Shown: piece after piece, positions 1 through 9,069 of the stretch
Layout: each line of letters opens with the position of its first letter
Numbering within the stretch: position 1 is the stretch's first letter
DNA from: Bombyx mori
Taxonomy: Eukaryota > Arthropoda > Insecta > Lepidoptera > Bombycidae
DNA: 64,000 bases
Assembly: GCF_030269925.1 (NCBI RefSeq)
Contig: NC_085108.1
Span: 1,984,001-2,048,000, forward strand
Direction: 5' to 3'
Program-made: the position numbers and the translations under genes
The notes under the pieces: model-generated
What the model saw: the letters and a program-made list of their open reading frames with translations, nothing else
Database searches by the model: none
What the model was told of the DNA's origin: nothing

Positions 1-384
1 TCAGGCTTGCCTGATCCAAGTACGTAACATTTTGATTAAAAAACTCTATTATTGTTTATTTTTTTAGTGCTTAGATGGGTGGACGAGCTCACAGCCCGCC
101 TGGTGTTAAGTGGTTACTGGTGCCCATAGACATCTACGACGTAAATGCGCCACCCACCTTGAGATATCAGTTCTAAGGTCTCAGTATAGTTACAACGGCT
201 GCCCCGCCCTTCAAACCGAAACGCATTACGCAACCTACCCGTGCGGACTCACAAGAGGTCCTACCACAAGTAGGATTAAAATTTTAGTATGATTAATAGT
301 TTAACATTATAGGTAGGCAGTGGCTTAGCTATCTGCGGACGCTGTGCTCCTACCTGCAGGTGTGGTCGTGGTGGCTACTACTAA
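1..384 (+). pseudogene. Truncated class A chorion gene (5' end outside window)
   Basis: Bases 1-19 are the end of a class A signal-peptide exon (codons for QACLIQ), followed by a GTACGT donor at 20. The rest of the signal exon is outside the window. A short class A tail reads at 316-384: GSGLAICGRCAPT, then CRCGRGGYY and TAA at 382-384, which is the usual end of a non-Hc class A protein. An AG at 311-312 would join the two parts in phase. The first ~80 codons of a normal second exon (N-terminal arm and most of the central domain) are missing, and a BMC1-like repeat occupies the gap. I read it as a truncated pseudogene; a tiny spliced product is possible but unlikely to work as an eggshell protein. 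Confidence 0.7.
54..290 (-). repeat. BMC1-like LINE 3' end
   Basis: A poly-T run and then a ~235 bp repeat that recurs at 4.49, 6.23 and 20.69 kb. On the minus strand it ends in AAGCACTAAAAAAA, the tail of a 5'-truncated non-LTR retrotransposon. The name BMC1 is from memory of this very common Bombyx repeat. It sits in the intron of the truncated class A gene. Confidence 0.6.
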
Positions 385-390
385 GAAGGC

Positions 391-846
391 ATATTCTTGC
401 GATGTCGAAAAATTCCGATCAGGCGATAAATAAATAAATGACTTAATTGAATATATACTTAACTGTTTTGTTCATTGGCACATTATCGTGCTGCGAAGCT
501 TTCTGATGCTGTCTTCTGATCTTAGAAAATGGTTTGAAGTCTAGATCGTTATGAAGATTTACTGCATTCCTAATTACCAAAATGACTAAATTCCTCACAA
601 ACCGGCTCCTCCGACGGTTTTCCAATAAAAATGGGATTGTGTGATGTGAAGGCTCTTAATGTGACTTCAGGCCGCATGAAAACGCCACACTTACAAAAGC
701 CCTCACTCAAAATACTGTATTGCGATGCGACTTTGAATAAACTAAGCTGGTGCAAAATGGGAATTACTCGGAAATAAATACCAGACTTTCGTGTTTACCA
801 GAGTTTATTCGAACTTATAAGTTTATTTTATCATCATTATCATGTT
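391..846. other. Intergenic, convergent gene ends
   Basis: Downstream flanks of the class A remnant (+) and the class B gene (-). An AATAAA-type run (ATAAATAAATAAATG) at 425-440 may be the A-side polyadenylation signal. No coding signal was seen. Confidence 0.5.
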
Positions 847-2332
847 CTACAAGTAGACGTCACCGCAACCACAACCGCATCCAACGTATTCTCCATAGCC
901 TAAGCCGTAGCCAAGTCCACTCGCGTAGCCGAGTCCACCAGCGTAGTCAAGTCCTCCAGCGTAGCCGAGACCACCTTCAGCGGTAATGGCGACTGCTCCA
1001 TCGCCGCAGCTGTAGTTGATCTCACCAATGCCCGCAGTGGGGAACTCGCCTGCGACATCAGCGGTGCCCAGGAATGGAATGTTGCCGCACACATCGACAG
1101 CGCCTTCGTATCTGTTCTCGGAAGCTATGCCGAGACCAGTAGGCGCGGCAGAGGAGGTGACGACGAATAACCCTCCTCCGTGGGAGGCTGCAAGAGAACT
1201 AGCAGCGGTGAGACCACAGCCAGCGGTGTAACCGAGGCCACGGTAGTTGAGATTCCCGCATCCACAACCATTGTTCACGCGGCCGATGTACTGGCCAACT
1301 GTGGACTAAATGAGAAGTATTTTAGTTTACAAAAATCACTTTTATTTATTTATTAAACCTATACTCGTATTAGCTAATAATTACCGCACCTTGTACTTTT
1401 AAGCCGAACGTTTTGTTTTTGTTGGATTGCTTTTGTTTATAATACAGTATATTCATTAAAAGTACAGCATATTACTGGTGGTAGGACCTCTTGTAAGACC
1501 GCACGGATAGGTACCACCATCCTGCCTGTTTCAGCCGTGAAGCAGTAATGCGTTTCGGTTTAAAGGGTGGGGCAGCCGTTGTAACAATTTTTTTTTTCGG
1601 GCCTGGGCCGAACCTCCTACGAGGTCCCCGCGCATAAGAGGCGCGCGGTGTATGTGAGACTCAACGATCTGCATGGTGTTGTGAGCAGACCGCGGGCCCA
1701 AGTATTCTAGGGTCCACCCACTAAACGACTCCCCTGCACTCTTACACCCGACGTCCGATCTCCGTCCGGGGTCAAACCCCGGTCAGAGTAGGGGGGTTCC
1801 AGCGGTCAACACTACAACCAGACACGCGGCGCCACCCCGAGGATGCCCGACCGACGGGTCGTCGAGGCGATAGTCGACGACCAACGTCATCGGTCTCCGC
1901 GGTACGGCGGCCCTACCAGACCGCCCAGGCGATGCCGCTGGTGTTCCGGGATACCCCGCTGGGCCAGAACCAGCCTGCCGGGTCGGAACGCGACACACCG
2001 CCGACCGGGTTGCGCTTCCACAGTATATTCGGCGATGACAGCGCCGACGAAAATGCGGACCGCATTGCAGTCCGCAGCCGCCAACGCGTCGTCCCGTCCT
2101 CCTGGCGCCAGCGCGCTAGAGTGACGGTAGCATGCGGCGCAGCCTCAGGTCGCCCCGTGACCATCACTAGGGGGAAGAGACTGCCTCCTCATAGGGGCCG
2201 GAGCTGGACAAACGCCCTCCTCCGACCCCCGGCTCGGCGGCAGCGGCACGGCGATATTTACATTTAAAGAAGTACACTCACCTGAACCGCGAGAGCAGAT
2301 ACGGACAAGAAGAGAATAATCTTGGCTGCCAT
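847..2332 (-). CDS. Chorion class B protein (two exons, retroelement-filled intron)
   Basis: Spliced CDS complement(847..1305, 2282..2332), 169 codons. Exon 1 encodes a 17-residue signal peptide, [17 protein letters not shown], and ends CAG before a GTGAGT donor. Exon 2 follows a TTTAG acceptor and starts STVGQYIGR. The protein has an N-terminal arm with CGCG, then the class B central domain with [37 protein letters not shown] and [10 protein letters not shown]. It ends in a Gly-Leu-Tyr repeat arm (GLGYAGG type) and [10 protein letters not shown]. It has far less Cys than the Hc genes, so it is a conventional early/middle B type. The frame is open and splice sites are intact. The intron is 976 bp, against about 82 bp in the neighbouring HcB genes, because two retroelement fragments lie in it. 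No divergent class A partner remains on its promoter side. Probably functional if the intron is spliced. Confidence 0.85.
1478..1583 (+). repeat. BMC1-like fragment in class B intron
   Basis: Begins TTACTGGTGGTAGGACCTC and reads through the AAGGGTGGGGCAGCC block shared with the other BMC1-like copies. It stops where the poly-T of the next element begins. It lies wholly inside the intron of the class B gene. Confidence 0.6.
1588..2256 (-). mobile_element. 5'-truncated non-LTR retrotransposon fragment (poly-A on minus strand)
   Basis: A T10 run at 1588-1597 followed by GC-rich sequence whose reverse complement matches the element at 15,837-16,410 (shared CCTCGTAGGAGGTTCGG before the A tail). 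The copy here is longer at its 5' side. It is a LINE 3' part; the clade was not identified. It is antiparallel to the element at 15.8 kb and contributes most of the intron length. Confidence 0.65.
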
Positions 2333-2480
2333 GTTGTTTTACTAAGATATACTTGTATACTCTTTCAACTATCAAATTTCTGTTTTTATATAGTTTTGTT
2401 GCCAACCGCTATCTCTATTACGTGACAAACTAGAAACTATGTCCCTTTATATTAAATCATTAGGTAATTTCAGTAATAAT
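2333..2480 (-). promoter_or_regulatory. Class B gene promoter
   Basis: TATATAAA reads on the minus strand at 2385-2392, 53 bp upstream of the ATG. The chorion promoter hexamer TCACGT reads on the minus strand at 2420-2425. Both elements and their order match the Hc promoters further right. The divergent (class A) half of the promoter is not recognisable beyond about 2.5 kb. Confidence 0.65.
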
Positions 2481-2699
2481 TACGTAAACACAGATATGTG
2501 ATTTAAAACTAAAGCCTCAATTATTATTGAATTTGTATTTTATTTTATATTTTGAATTTGATGAGTTACTTTAGAAGTTCTCTATTTTGAAGTTCGACGG
2601 TTATGAAAATGACTAATTTTAGAATGATAGACAATATGGAATTCGTTTTTTTGATTTTTTTTATATGCGGGTCGTTTGTCGCTACCCACAAGAGGGAGT

Positions 2700-2975
2700 G
2701 TGGAAAAAGTTGGTGGCGCGCTAACGTTGGTAACTATACTGAGACCTTAGAACTTATATCTTTTTTTTTATTGCCCTTGTAGGCAGACGAGCATACGGCC
2801 CACCTGATGGTGAGTGGTTACCGTCGCCCATGGACTTCAGCAATGCTAGGGGCAGAGCCAAGCCGCTGCCCAACAAGCTGGGTGGCGCATTTACGTTGTA
2901 GGTGTCTATGGGCTCCAGCAATCACTTAACACCAGGTGGGCTATGAGCTTGTCCATCCGACTAAGCAATAAAAAA
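2700..2975 (+). repeat. BMC1-like 3' end split by a second LINE tail
   Basis: BMC1-like sequence (ACTGAGACCTTAGAACTTAT) is interrupted near 2759 by a poly-T and a different LINE 3' end running to about 2880. That tail contains CGGCCCACCTGATGG and resembles the tails at 28.2 and 29.2 kb. BMC1-like sequence then resumes to AAGCAATAAAAAAA at 2963-2976. This is a nested insertion. Confidence 0.6.
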
Positions 2976-2976
2976 A

Positions 2977-3275
2977 GGCTATTACGTTCTACAAAAATTT
3001 AAACGAACTCAATCTATCGTGGTTGGAAACAGGATAACGCATCTAAATGGATTCAACCAACGTTTGGTCCTTTATGGTTCAACAACGAATGTGTCCAGTC
3101 CCAAAAATGAGAAATTCAGTTCAGATATGACAATTCGGAGAGACTGAAGAATTCGTGATTGCTTTCAAATCGAAGAGGCTACATCAGATTTCAAACTGCT
3201 GCCGTTGATAAAGTAAAGAATTAGAAATTCTACTTTATAACGTTACAATATAGGTTTACAATTCAAGATTTTAGA
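2977..3275. other. Old Hc 3'-flank-like sequence
   Basis: Diverged match to the downstream flanks of HcA II to V (for example 27.2-27.5 kb: CTAAATGGATTYAA, TTCAGTTCAGATAYGACAATTC). No coding signal. Confidence 0.5.
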
Positions 3276-3895
3276 AGGATTACTGGTGGCCCGGAGGCCT
3301 TTCCAGTTTCACCAGGACAAGTGGGCGAGCAAGGGCTCAGCCAGAAGTGATGAGATTTGCTAACAGCTATCCGAGCGCCTCTGAAGGCCTATCGGCTCAA
3401 GAGCAGCTGCTTCGCGAATGAATCGCGACATGCTGAGAAGATCAGCGAGAAAATCAGCGGGCTGATATTTAGGTTAGGTTGCACGTCGAACTCTTTGCCA
3501 AGTTTGACGATTAAGGTTACCGGGGTCCTTAAGCCTAAGAGTAACTACTAGGTTAAGAGTAACTAGGCTGGCCGGGTCGGCGGTGACCGAGGTATGTGCG
3601 CAGATTGAGTGCTGGACGTGTACTGGTTTTGCAATGTATCGGCCAGCAGTTCTGCTTGTTGGTCGTTGGTGAGTCGGCCTGAGGGGCCTACTAGGGGAGG
3701 CATAGTTACTACCGTAACCGATTTGAAAGTACCAGCAATAGTAAGACCGTTGTGAGGATATGAGTCCTTCTAAGATATTAGACGGACGGACATATTGGAC
3801 TTCGACGATGCGAGATTTTACGTCCTGTTGTAGACCACGAATTGGAATACGATTCTCCTCGGTAGGATACCTATTGTAGGCATGGATCGAGGCGT
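3276..3895 (-). mobile_element. Jockey-clade LINE fragment, internally deleted
   Basis: Same family as the element at 7,168-12,180. On the minus strand a piece of ORF2 just after the endonuclease domain (KNASIHAYNRYPTEENRI) is joined directly to the last ORF2 codons (TWQRVRRAT) and the 3' UTR. About 1.5 kb including the whole reverse transcriptase core is missing. The same internally deleted copy recurs at 17.17 and 55.83 kb, so it predates the duplication of the X module. Confidence 0.75.
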
Positions 3896-4100
3896 TTTTG
3901 CGACAAAAAGCCAAGCTAACTTATGCAATGCAGGTGTAGGCAATGGACTGGAACCATACAAAAATAATCGGTGGAAAGTCATAACATCAGAGTGGATAGA
4001 GCCAAAAGGAAAAATAATAGCAGGCAGACCGAATAAAAGGTGGGTTGACGGCATAACAGACATAGCAGGCAATGACTGGCTGATTATTTGCAATAAATAG
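3882..4100 (+). pseudogene. LINE reverse transcriptase C-terminal fragment
   Basis: An open stretch of 72 codons with RWKVITSEWIEPKGK and AGRPNKRWVDGITDIAG. This is the C-terminal signature of insect endonuclease/reverse transcriptase proteins. No start or upstream domains remain. Copies occur at 17,785 and 56,448. Confidence 0.6.
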
Positions 4101-4395
4101 AGACAAACAGAGAAAAAAAACCAGAGAATCCGTATCCCAAAAAACGAACTATCTTAGATTAAAAGAAAAACATATATTTATATAAATACTAACAAATGAA
4201 AGCCAACATTTACATCTTGGAATATAACATTTACTCTGCTATTTACAGTAAAATGAGGAATATAGGTTTTTTATTTTATTTATTTATATTTTTTTTTTTA
4301 TTACATACACTTCATGTAAAACTTACATTGGCGGACTTAATGCCTAAGGCATTCTCTACCAGTCAACCAAAGGTAGAGAAGAGTAAATGAGTAAT
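4101..4395. other. AT-rich LINE-flanking sequence
   Basis: AT-rich, with TATATTTATATAAATAC; shared with 18.0-18.25 and 56.7-56.9 kb. No gene seen. Confidence 0.4.
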
Positions 4396-4890
4396 ATGTG
4401 AGTTTGTGAGCCCCCTTTTTCGCACACATATGGCGAAGACTTCCTTGAGGGTTTTGGTCGATGGGCTGAGCAGGACCGTATCGTCTGCATTTTTTTTTTT
4501 TTATTGCTTAGATGGGTGGACGAGCTCACAGCCCACCTGGTGTTAAGTGGTTACTGGAGCCCATAGACATCCACAACGTAAATGCGCCACCCACCTTGAG
4601 ATACAAGTTCTAAGGTCTCAAGTATAGTTACAACGGCTGCCCCACCCTTCAAACCGAAACGCATTACTGCTTCACGGCAGAAATAGGCAGGGTGGTGGTA
4701 CCCACCCGCGCGGACTCAAAAGAGGTCCTACCACCAGTAAAAAAGCATAACTAATGTTGTTTATAAAACATCCTTAATCGAACAACCGGCTCTGCTGAGC
4801 TCAGGGACTAGGTCATCGACATAAAAGGTGAAGAGGTTCGGTGATTTTAGCCCACTCCTAACACCACATTGCAGCAACATATCCTATAGC
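4396..4890 (-). pseudogene. Reverse transcriptase fragment, split by a BMC1-like insertion
   Basis: The minus strand encodes the palm region of a non-LTR reverse transcriptase. The intact version at 18,253-18,525 reads NLFTFYVDDLVPELSRAG and ISYADDMVLLSPS, with the catalytic YADD box. Here the reading is split by an insertion at 4,491-4,744. The fragment is oriented opposite to the C-terminal piece at 3.9 kb. Confidence 0.65.
4491..4744 (-). repeat. BMC1-like insertion with empty site at 18.4 kb
   Basis: Poly-T then a complete ~250 bp BMC1-like 3' end. Left flank ...GTCTGCAT and right flank GCATAACTAATG share GCAT. The uninterrupted sequence GTCTGCATAACTAATG is present at about 18,389 and 57,048, so the insertion postdates the module duplication. 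Confidence 0.75.
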
Positions 4891-5340
4891 GTCTCCGACC
4901 ATACCACCACATTATCCTGATTCCCGTATCAATACTGGTTGATTGGAGTCGGTATAGTTGGTAGTGACATAAGTTCGACTGGGTAAAATACTGGTGGTAG
5001 AATCTCTGCGAATCCGTATGAGAACTATCATCTCCCTGCCTATGTCAGCCATGAAACATTAACGCAATGCGATTTGAAGAGCGAGGCAGCCATTGTATTT
5101 ACAATACTGAGATTTGGAACACATGTCTCAAGATGGGTAAGGCGGCAGCTACGTTGTTGATGTCTATGTGCTCCCGTATACACATTACATCAAGAGAATC
5201 GTGTCGACTTGATTAAGAAATTAGAAAACCTAACATGTATTGAGGAAAATAGTTCACACGTTCAAATAAAATACAATTTTGGTACTAAACACACAATGAG
5301 GATTATTACTGAATGTAGGTTTTATTGATTTTTTCACTAA
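4891..5340. other. X-module spacer
   Basis: Degraded repeat sequence including a diverged BMC1-like piece (TACTGGTGGTAGAATCTC at 4989). Similar to 18.53-18.93 kb. No gene. Confidence 0.4.
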
Positions 5341-5358
5341 TATTCAGCTCAATGAGCC

Positions 5359-5916
5359 TCAACATCTTTGTCCGCATCCGCATTTTCCGCAGTCACCGCA
5401 GCATCCACAGCAGCATTCACTTCCTCCACAACCTCCACAGCCGCATCCGCATCCACCGCAGCCTCTACAGCAGCATTCACCTCCTCCACAACCTCTACCG
5501 TCGCATCCGCATCGTCTACAGCATCCACAGCTGCCTCCGCATCCACCGCAGCCTCCGCTGCCACATCCGCACCCGCCGCAGCTTTGGGTGATACCGACGC
5601 AACTGTTTCCGCAGCCGTAGTTGATTCAACCACAATCTGAGCTGCACTTGTCGCCACAGATAACAGCAGTACCAAGGAAAGGTACTTCACCGCAGACACA
5701 GACATCACCATTGTACCAGTTCTCGGAACATATACCAGTAGGAGCAGTCGAATGGGAACACACACGGAAACAGTTACAACAACCAGAGCCACAACCGGTG
5801 CCCAAAACGGACTATGAACAAATGTAACAATTAAATATTTTTAAGTAATCATTTTAAATCAATTTAATTCAATTTAAAATTAAAAAACTTACCTGGACCA
5901 CGAGAGCGGTAGCGAC
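5359..5916 (-). pseudogene. Dead HcB gene (module X0)
   Basis: Remnant exons at complement(5359..5811) and complement(5893..5916). Exon 2 still reads [35 protein letters not shown] and VPFLGTA, then stops at a TGA at 5626-5628 where functional HcB genes have a Cys codon (before IDYGCG). After it come Cys-Gly repeats and an intact-looking end, CGCGQRCC then TGA. Exon 1 keeps only its last eight codons and the GTAAG donor: the ATG and most of the signal peptide are deleted, so CTGAAGTC of the leader is fused to GCTACCGCT. Two independent lesions make it a clear pseudogene. The promoter beyond it still holds a TATAAAAG and an ACGTGA (minus-strand TCACGT) at about 6,006. Confidence 0.85.
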
Positions 5917-6228
5917 TTCAGAATGAGTTGACTCTGAACTGTATCAGCTTTTATACCGAGCAGTTTCCTTGAAAACCCGCTTGCTTCATATCTAAATAGC
6001 ATATAGACGTGACTTTGGAGATATTATGCAGTTTTCGTCCTTCGGGCGGTGTAATAAGGAAACAATTACGGACACCTGTTTGATTATAAACCAAATTGTT
6101 ATTGTTTCTCAATAGTCTCATTATAATCTTAGTTGAGAAGGCCTAGTTGCTTATTTATGTAACCTTTACCTTAATATTTTTATGTTTACCTGTTGTAATT
6201 TAATTTTGATTTTGATGTTTTTAATTTT

Positions 6229-6468
6229 TTATTTTTTTTATTGCTTAGATGGGTGGACGAACTCACAGCCCACCTGTTGTTAAGTGGTTACTGGAGCCCA
6301 TGCACATCTACAACGTAAATGTGCCACCCACCTTGAGATTAGGATCTCAATATAGTTACAACGGCTGCTCCACCCTTCAAACTGAAACGCATTACTGCTT
6401 CACGACAGAAACAGGTGGGTTGGTGGTATCTACCCGCGTGGACTCACAAGAGGTCCTACCACCAGTAA
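6229..6468 (-). repeat. BMC1-like LINE 3' end
   Basis: Poly-T, ATTGCTTAGATGGGTGGACG, ending CTACCACCAGTAAAC. It lies between the dead HcB promoter and the dead class A gene. Confidence 0.65.
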
Positions 6469-6656
6469 ACTAATTATGTAGTTACTTAGTGCTACTAATT
6501 ATGAGAAGATTTTTTAAACATTTTTACTGTCATCGACCTTGTTGATATTACAGCCACATTTCGCCTTGATATACCCATCGCGGGACACTCTGAATACAGA
6601 GAAATGAAGATTTCATTCTTAGCTTTTAACTGGACTGGTGCCTGGGTAGATGTTTG

Positions 6657-6896
6657 GGAGGCTGCAGCTGCGGATGCGGTGCTGCTTGCAATAGTTATGG
6701 GAACGAGAGCGTCGGTAATGTTGGTGGAGCCGGTGAGATGCCCGTGTGTGTTGTTACCGCTTTCGATGCCTGATTGTCCAAAATCGGTACTGTTGAGTGC
6801 AGAGGTCCCGCCTGCGCTAGCAGTCGTGTCTCTATCTGCAGACGTTTCGATCCTACCGGTAGCTGCAGCTGCGGATATAGATGTCGTGGCTACTGA
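6657..6896 (+). pseudogene. Dead class A chorion gene, exon 2 (module X0)
   Basis: In frame from 6657 the sequence reads GGCSCGCGAACNSYGNESV, GNVGGAGEMPVCVVTAFDA, then a TGA at 6771-6773. Beyond it come GTVECRGPACASSRVSICRR and a short tail, CGYRCRGY, and a terminal TGA at 6894-6896. The central-domain match (GPACAS.RVSICGR) identifies class A. No signal-peptide exon was found between here and the dead HcB; a BMC1-like repeat lies there. AATAAA-type sites follow at about 6955. Copies with more damage occur at 23,028 and 60,620. Confidence 0.8.
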
Positions 6897-7477
6897 AAAG
6901 AAAGTTGAAATCAAAGGTCTTTGTGCAAAACAAAATATCGAAATTGGGCTTTCAATAAAAATGAGTTAATAATTCGTCGTAAAGCATCTATTAACAAAGT
7001 TTCGCTTAACTATCTGGCAATAACATCGGTACTTGTAAATAAATGATATTAGCATAATAATTAAAATTTTACTATGGAACATAAGATACAAAACACAGTG
7101 GAATTAAAGTACTTTCGTATACCCAGAGGTTCATAGTTCTAATGCAGCAGATGTGAAGATACTTGTTAATCATTACGATAGAAGCACCCGTCACGTGCGG
7201 ACGTGCTCATCGACCACTCGATCGCTCGGCCTTTGTTCGCCCTACTTGGCTTGTGTTCGTGGTACATCTGCCGACCAAGTGTTTTTCCTGGAAGTTTTTA
7301 TTTGTTTTGTTTCTTTTTGTTATTTCTGTTTTGTTGTGTTTTTTTTTTGTCCTATAGTAATTGCGCCGCATCGCCACCTGTGTTCAATAGAACCGCTCAG
7401 CTCCGAGAAGTTGGAGCCTCGCCGCAAGGCGAGTGTTTTCAAAACCCGGGGCCGCCCCACCTGGGCACTCAGCGATC

Positions 7478-9066
7478 ATGGACGCTGTATTCGCGGAATT
7501 CCTCCGACTTCGTCACCCACAGCTCGCCTCAGAGTTTCTGGCCTTCAAGGCCAATCACACTGCGAGCCCTCTCGAAGACTCCGCCGTGCTCGCTGCTTCT
7601 GCGTCGCCTGTACCTGCGTGCAAAGCTTCTGCATCGAGCACCTCAGCCTCCGTCGTGCCTGCCGTTCCCGCGTCGCCTATACTGGCGAGTAAAACTGCTG
7701 CGTCGTCCGCCGTGGCCACCGTTCCAGCAGCACGATCATCCACGGCCTCCGTCGCGCCCTCCAAAACACCTGCTCGTAGGTCACCTGCGCCCGCCTCCTC
7801 GTCCTCCGACTCTGACTCGGAGATGGAGGTCGACCTCGCCCCCGTCTCATCGACGGATAGATTCACCTTGGTATAAAAGGGTAAGAAGCGTGCCGCGGAG
7901 TCTCGAGCTCCCGCGGCCGCTAAAATTAGCAAAGCCGCGAACGCGTCGCGCCCCCGCCCTCAGACTCCCGTTGCGCCCCCAGCCCGTGCCACTTCGTCGC
8001 CGCGTCCGGTGGCACAAAATAAAACCGAGACCTCTCCCCCGGTTATCCTTCAAGAGAAGGCAGCTTGGGATCGAGTTTGCCTGGCCCTTAAGGCCAAAAA
8101 TATCAATTTCACGAATGCCCGTAACCTCGCGAACGGTATTCAAATTAAGGTTCAAACACCCGACGACCATAGGGCCCTCTCTTCTTACGCGCGTACGAGT
8201 AGCGCGAACTCCGCGTTGTAATACGCGTAATCCCTAAAGAGTTAGATGTAGAGCTCGTCAAGGCCGATCTGTTAGAACAGGGCTTACCAGTGAATTCTGT
8301 GCACCGTATGCACACCGGTCGCGGTAGGGAGCCATATAATATGGTTCTAGTCGCCCTCCAGCCTACCCCCGAGGGTAAGAAAATCTTCAACACGCAGACC
8401 GTCTGTAGGCTCTCCTGTATCGCCGTCGAAGCCCCCCAAAAACAAGGCACTCCTAGCCAGTGCCATAACTGTCAACTGTAGGGGCACTCTTCCCGTAACT
8501 GTCACGCGCGCCCCCGATGTGTTAAGTATTTGGGCGATCACGCCACGGCCCTCTGCGCTCGCGACCAAATAACCGCGACGGAACCGCCTAGCTGCGCCCT
8601 GTGCCGAACACAGGGTCACCCCGCAAATTACCGCGCATGCCCCCGAGCCCCGAAAATAAATCGCCGTGTCGCCCGCCAAAACCGCCTCCGAGCTTCCTGT
8701 CCAGACATCAAAGCCTCGGCACCCTCTGTGTCGCAGGCTAAGCCAGCGTTCGTTCCGGCGCCGGTGCCCAGTGTCTCGGCCTGGGCGAAACCGCTGCCTT
8801 ACACGAACACGGCTAGAACTCCCTCCTCCGTGATTCGTCCCTCCCCCGCGACTCGTCCCTCTCCCGCGACTTGCCCTCCGACGGCGTCCGAAAATCTCGC
8901 TTTAGCGATCGACTTATTTCAGTCGATCAACTTTGAGCGCGTTCACGCTTTGGGCGACGCTATTCGCGCTGCCTCCACTGCACAACACTTTATCGCCGTT
9001 GTGCAGGAATACGCCGACGTATACGCGTCATTAAATACGTACGTCCTCCCCTCACTCCGTCGGTAA
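7478..9066 (+). pseudogene. LINE ORF1 (gag-like), disabled
   Basis: Begins MDAVFAEFLRLRHPQLASEF at 7478, followed by an Ala/Ser/Pro-rich N-terminal region and a conserved block, LALKAKNINFTNARNLANG. CCHC zinc knuckles near 8460-8640 (CHNCQ...GHSSRNCHARPRC, then CALCRTQGHPANYRAC) bind nucleic acid in this family. Lesions: an in-frame TAA at 7874-7876, a frameshift between about 8,190 and 8,290, and a TAG at 8479-8481 inside the first knuckle. It ends at TAA 9064-9066, four bases before ORF2. The ORF1 protein would coat the element RNA. Confidence 0.8.
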
Positions 9067-9069
9067 TCA

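Noticed and set aside
6604..6969. 121-codon frame over the dead class A exon
   Set aside because: It is the +1 frame. The class A frame with its two stops has the family motifs.
7203..8237. 344-codon Arg/Pro-rich frame at the LINE 5' end
   Set aside because: It overlaps ORF1, which has the family motifs; composition is that of a GC-rich shadow frame.
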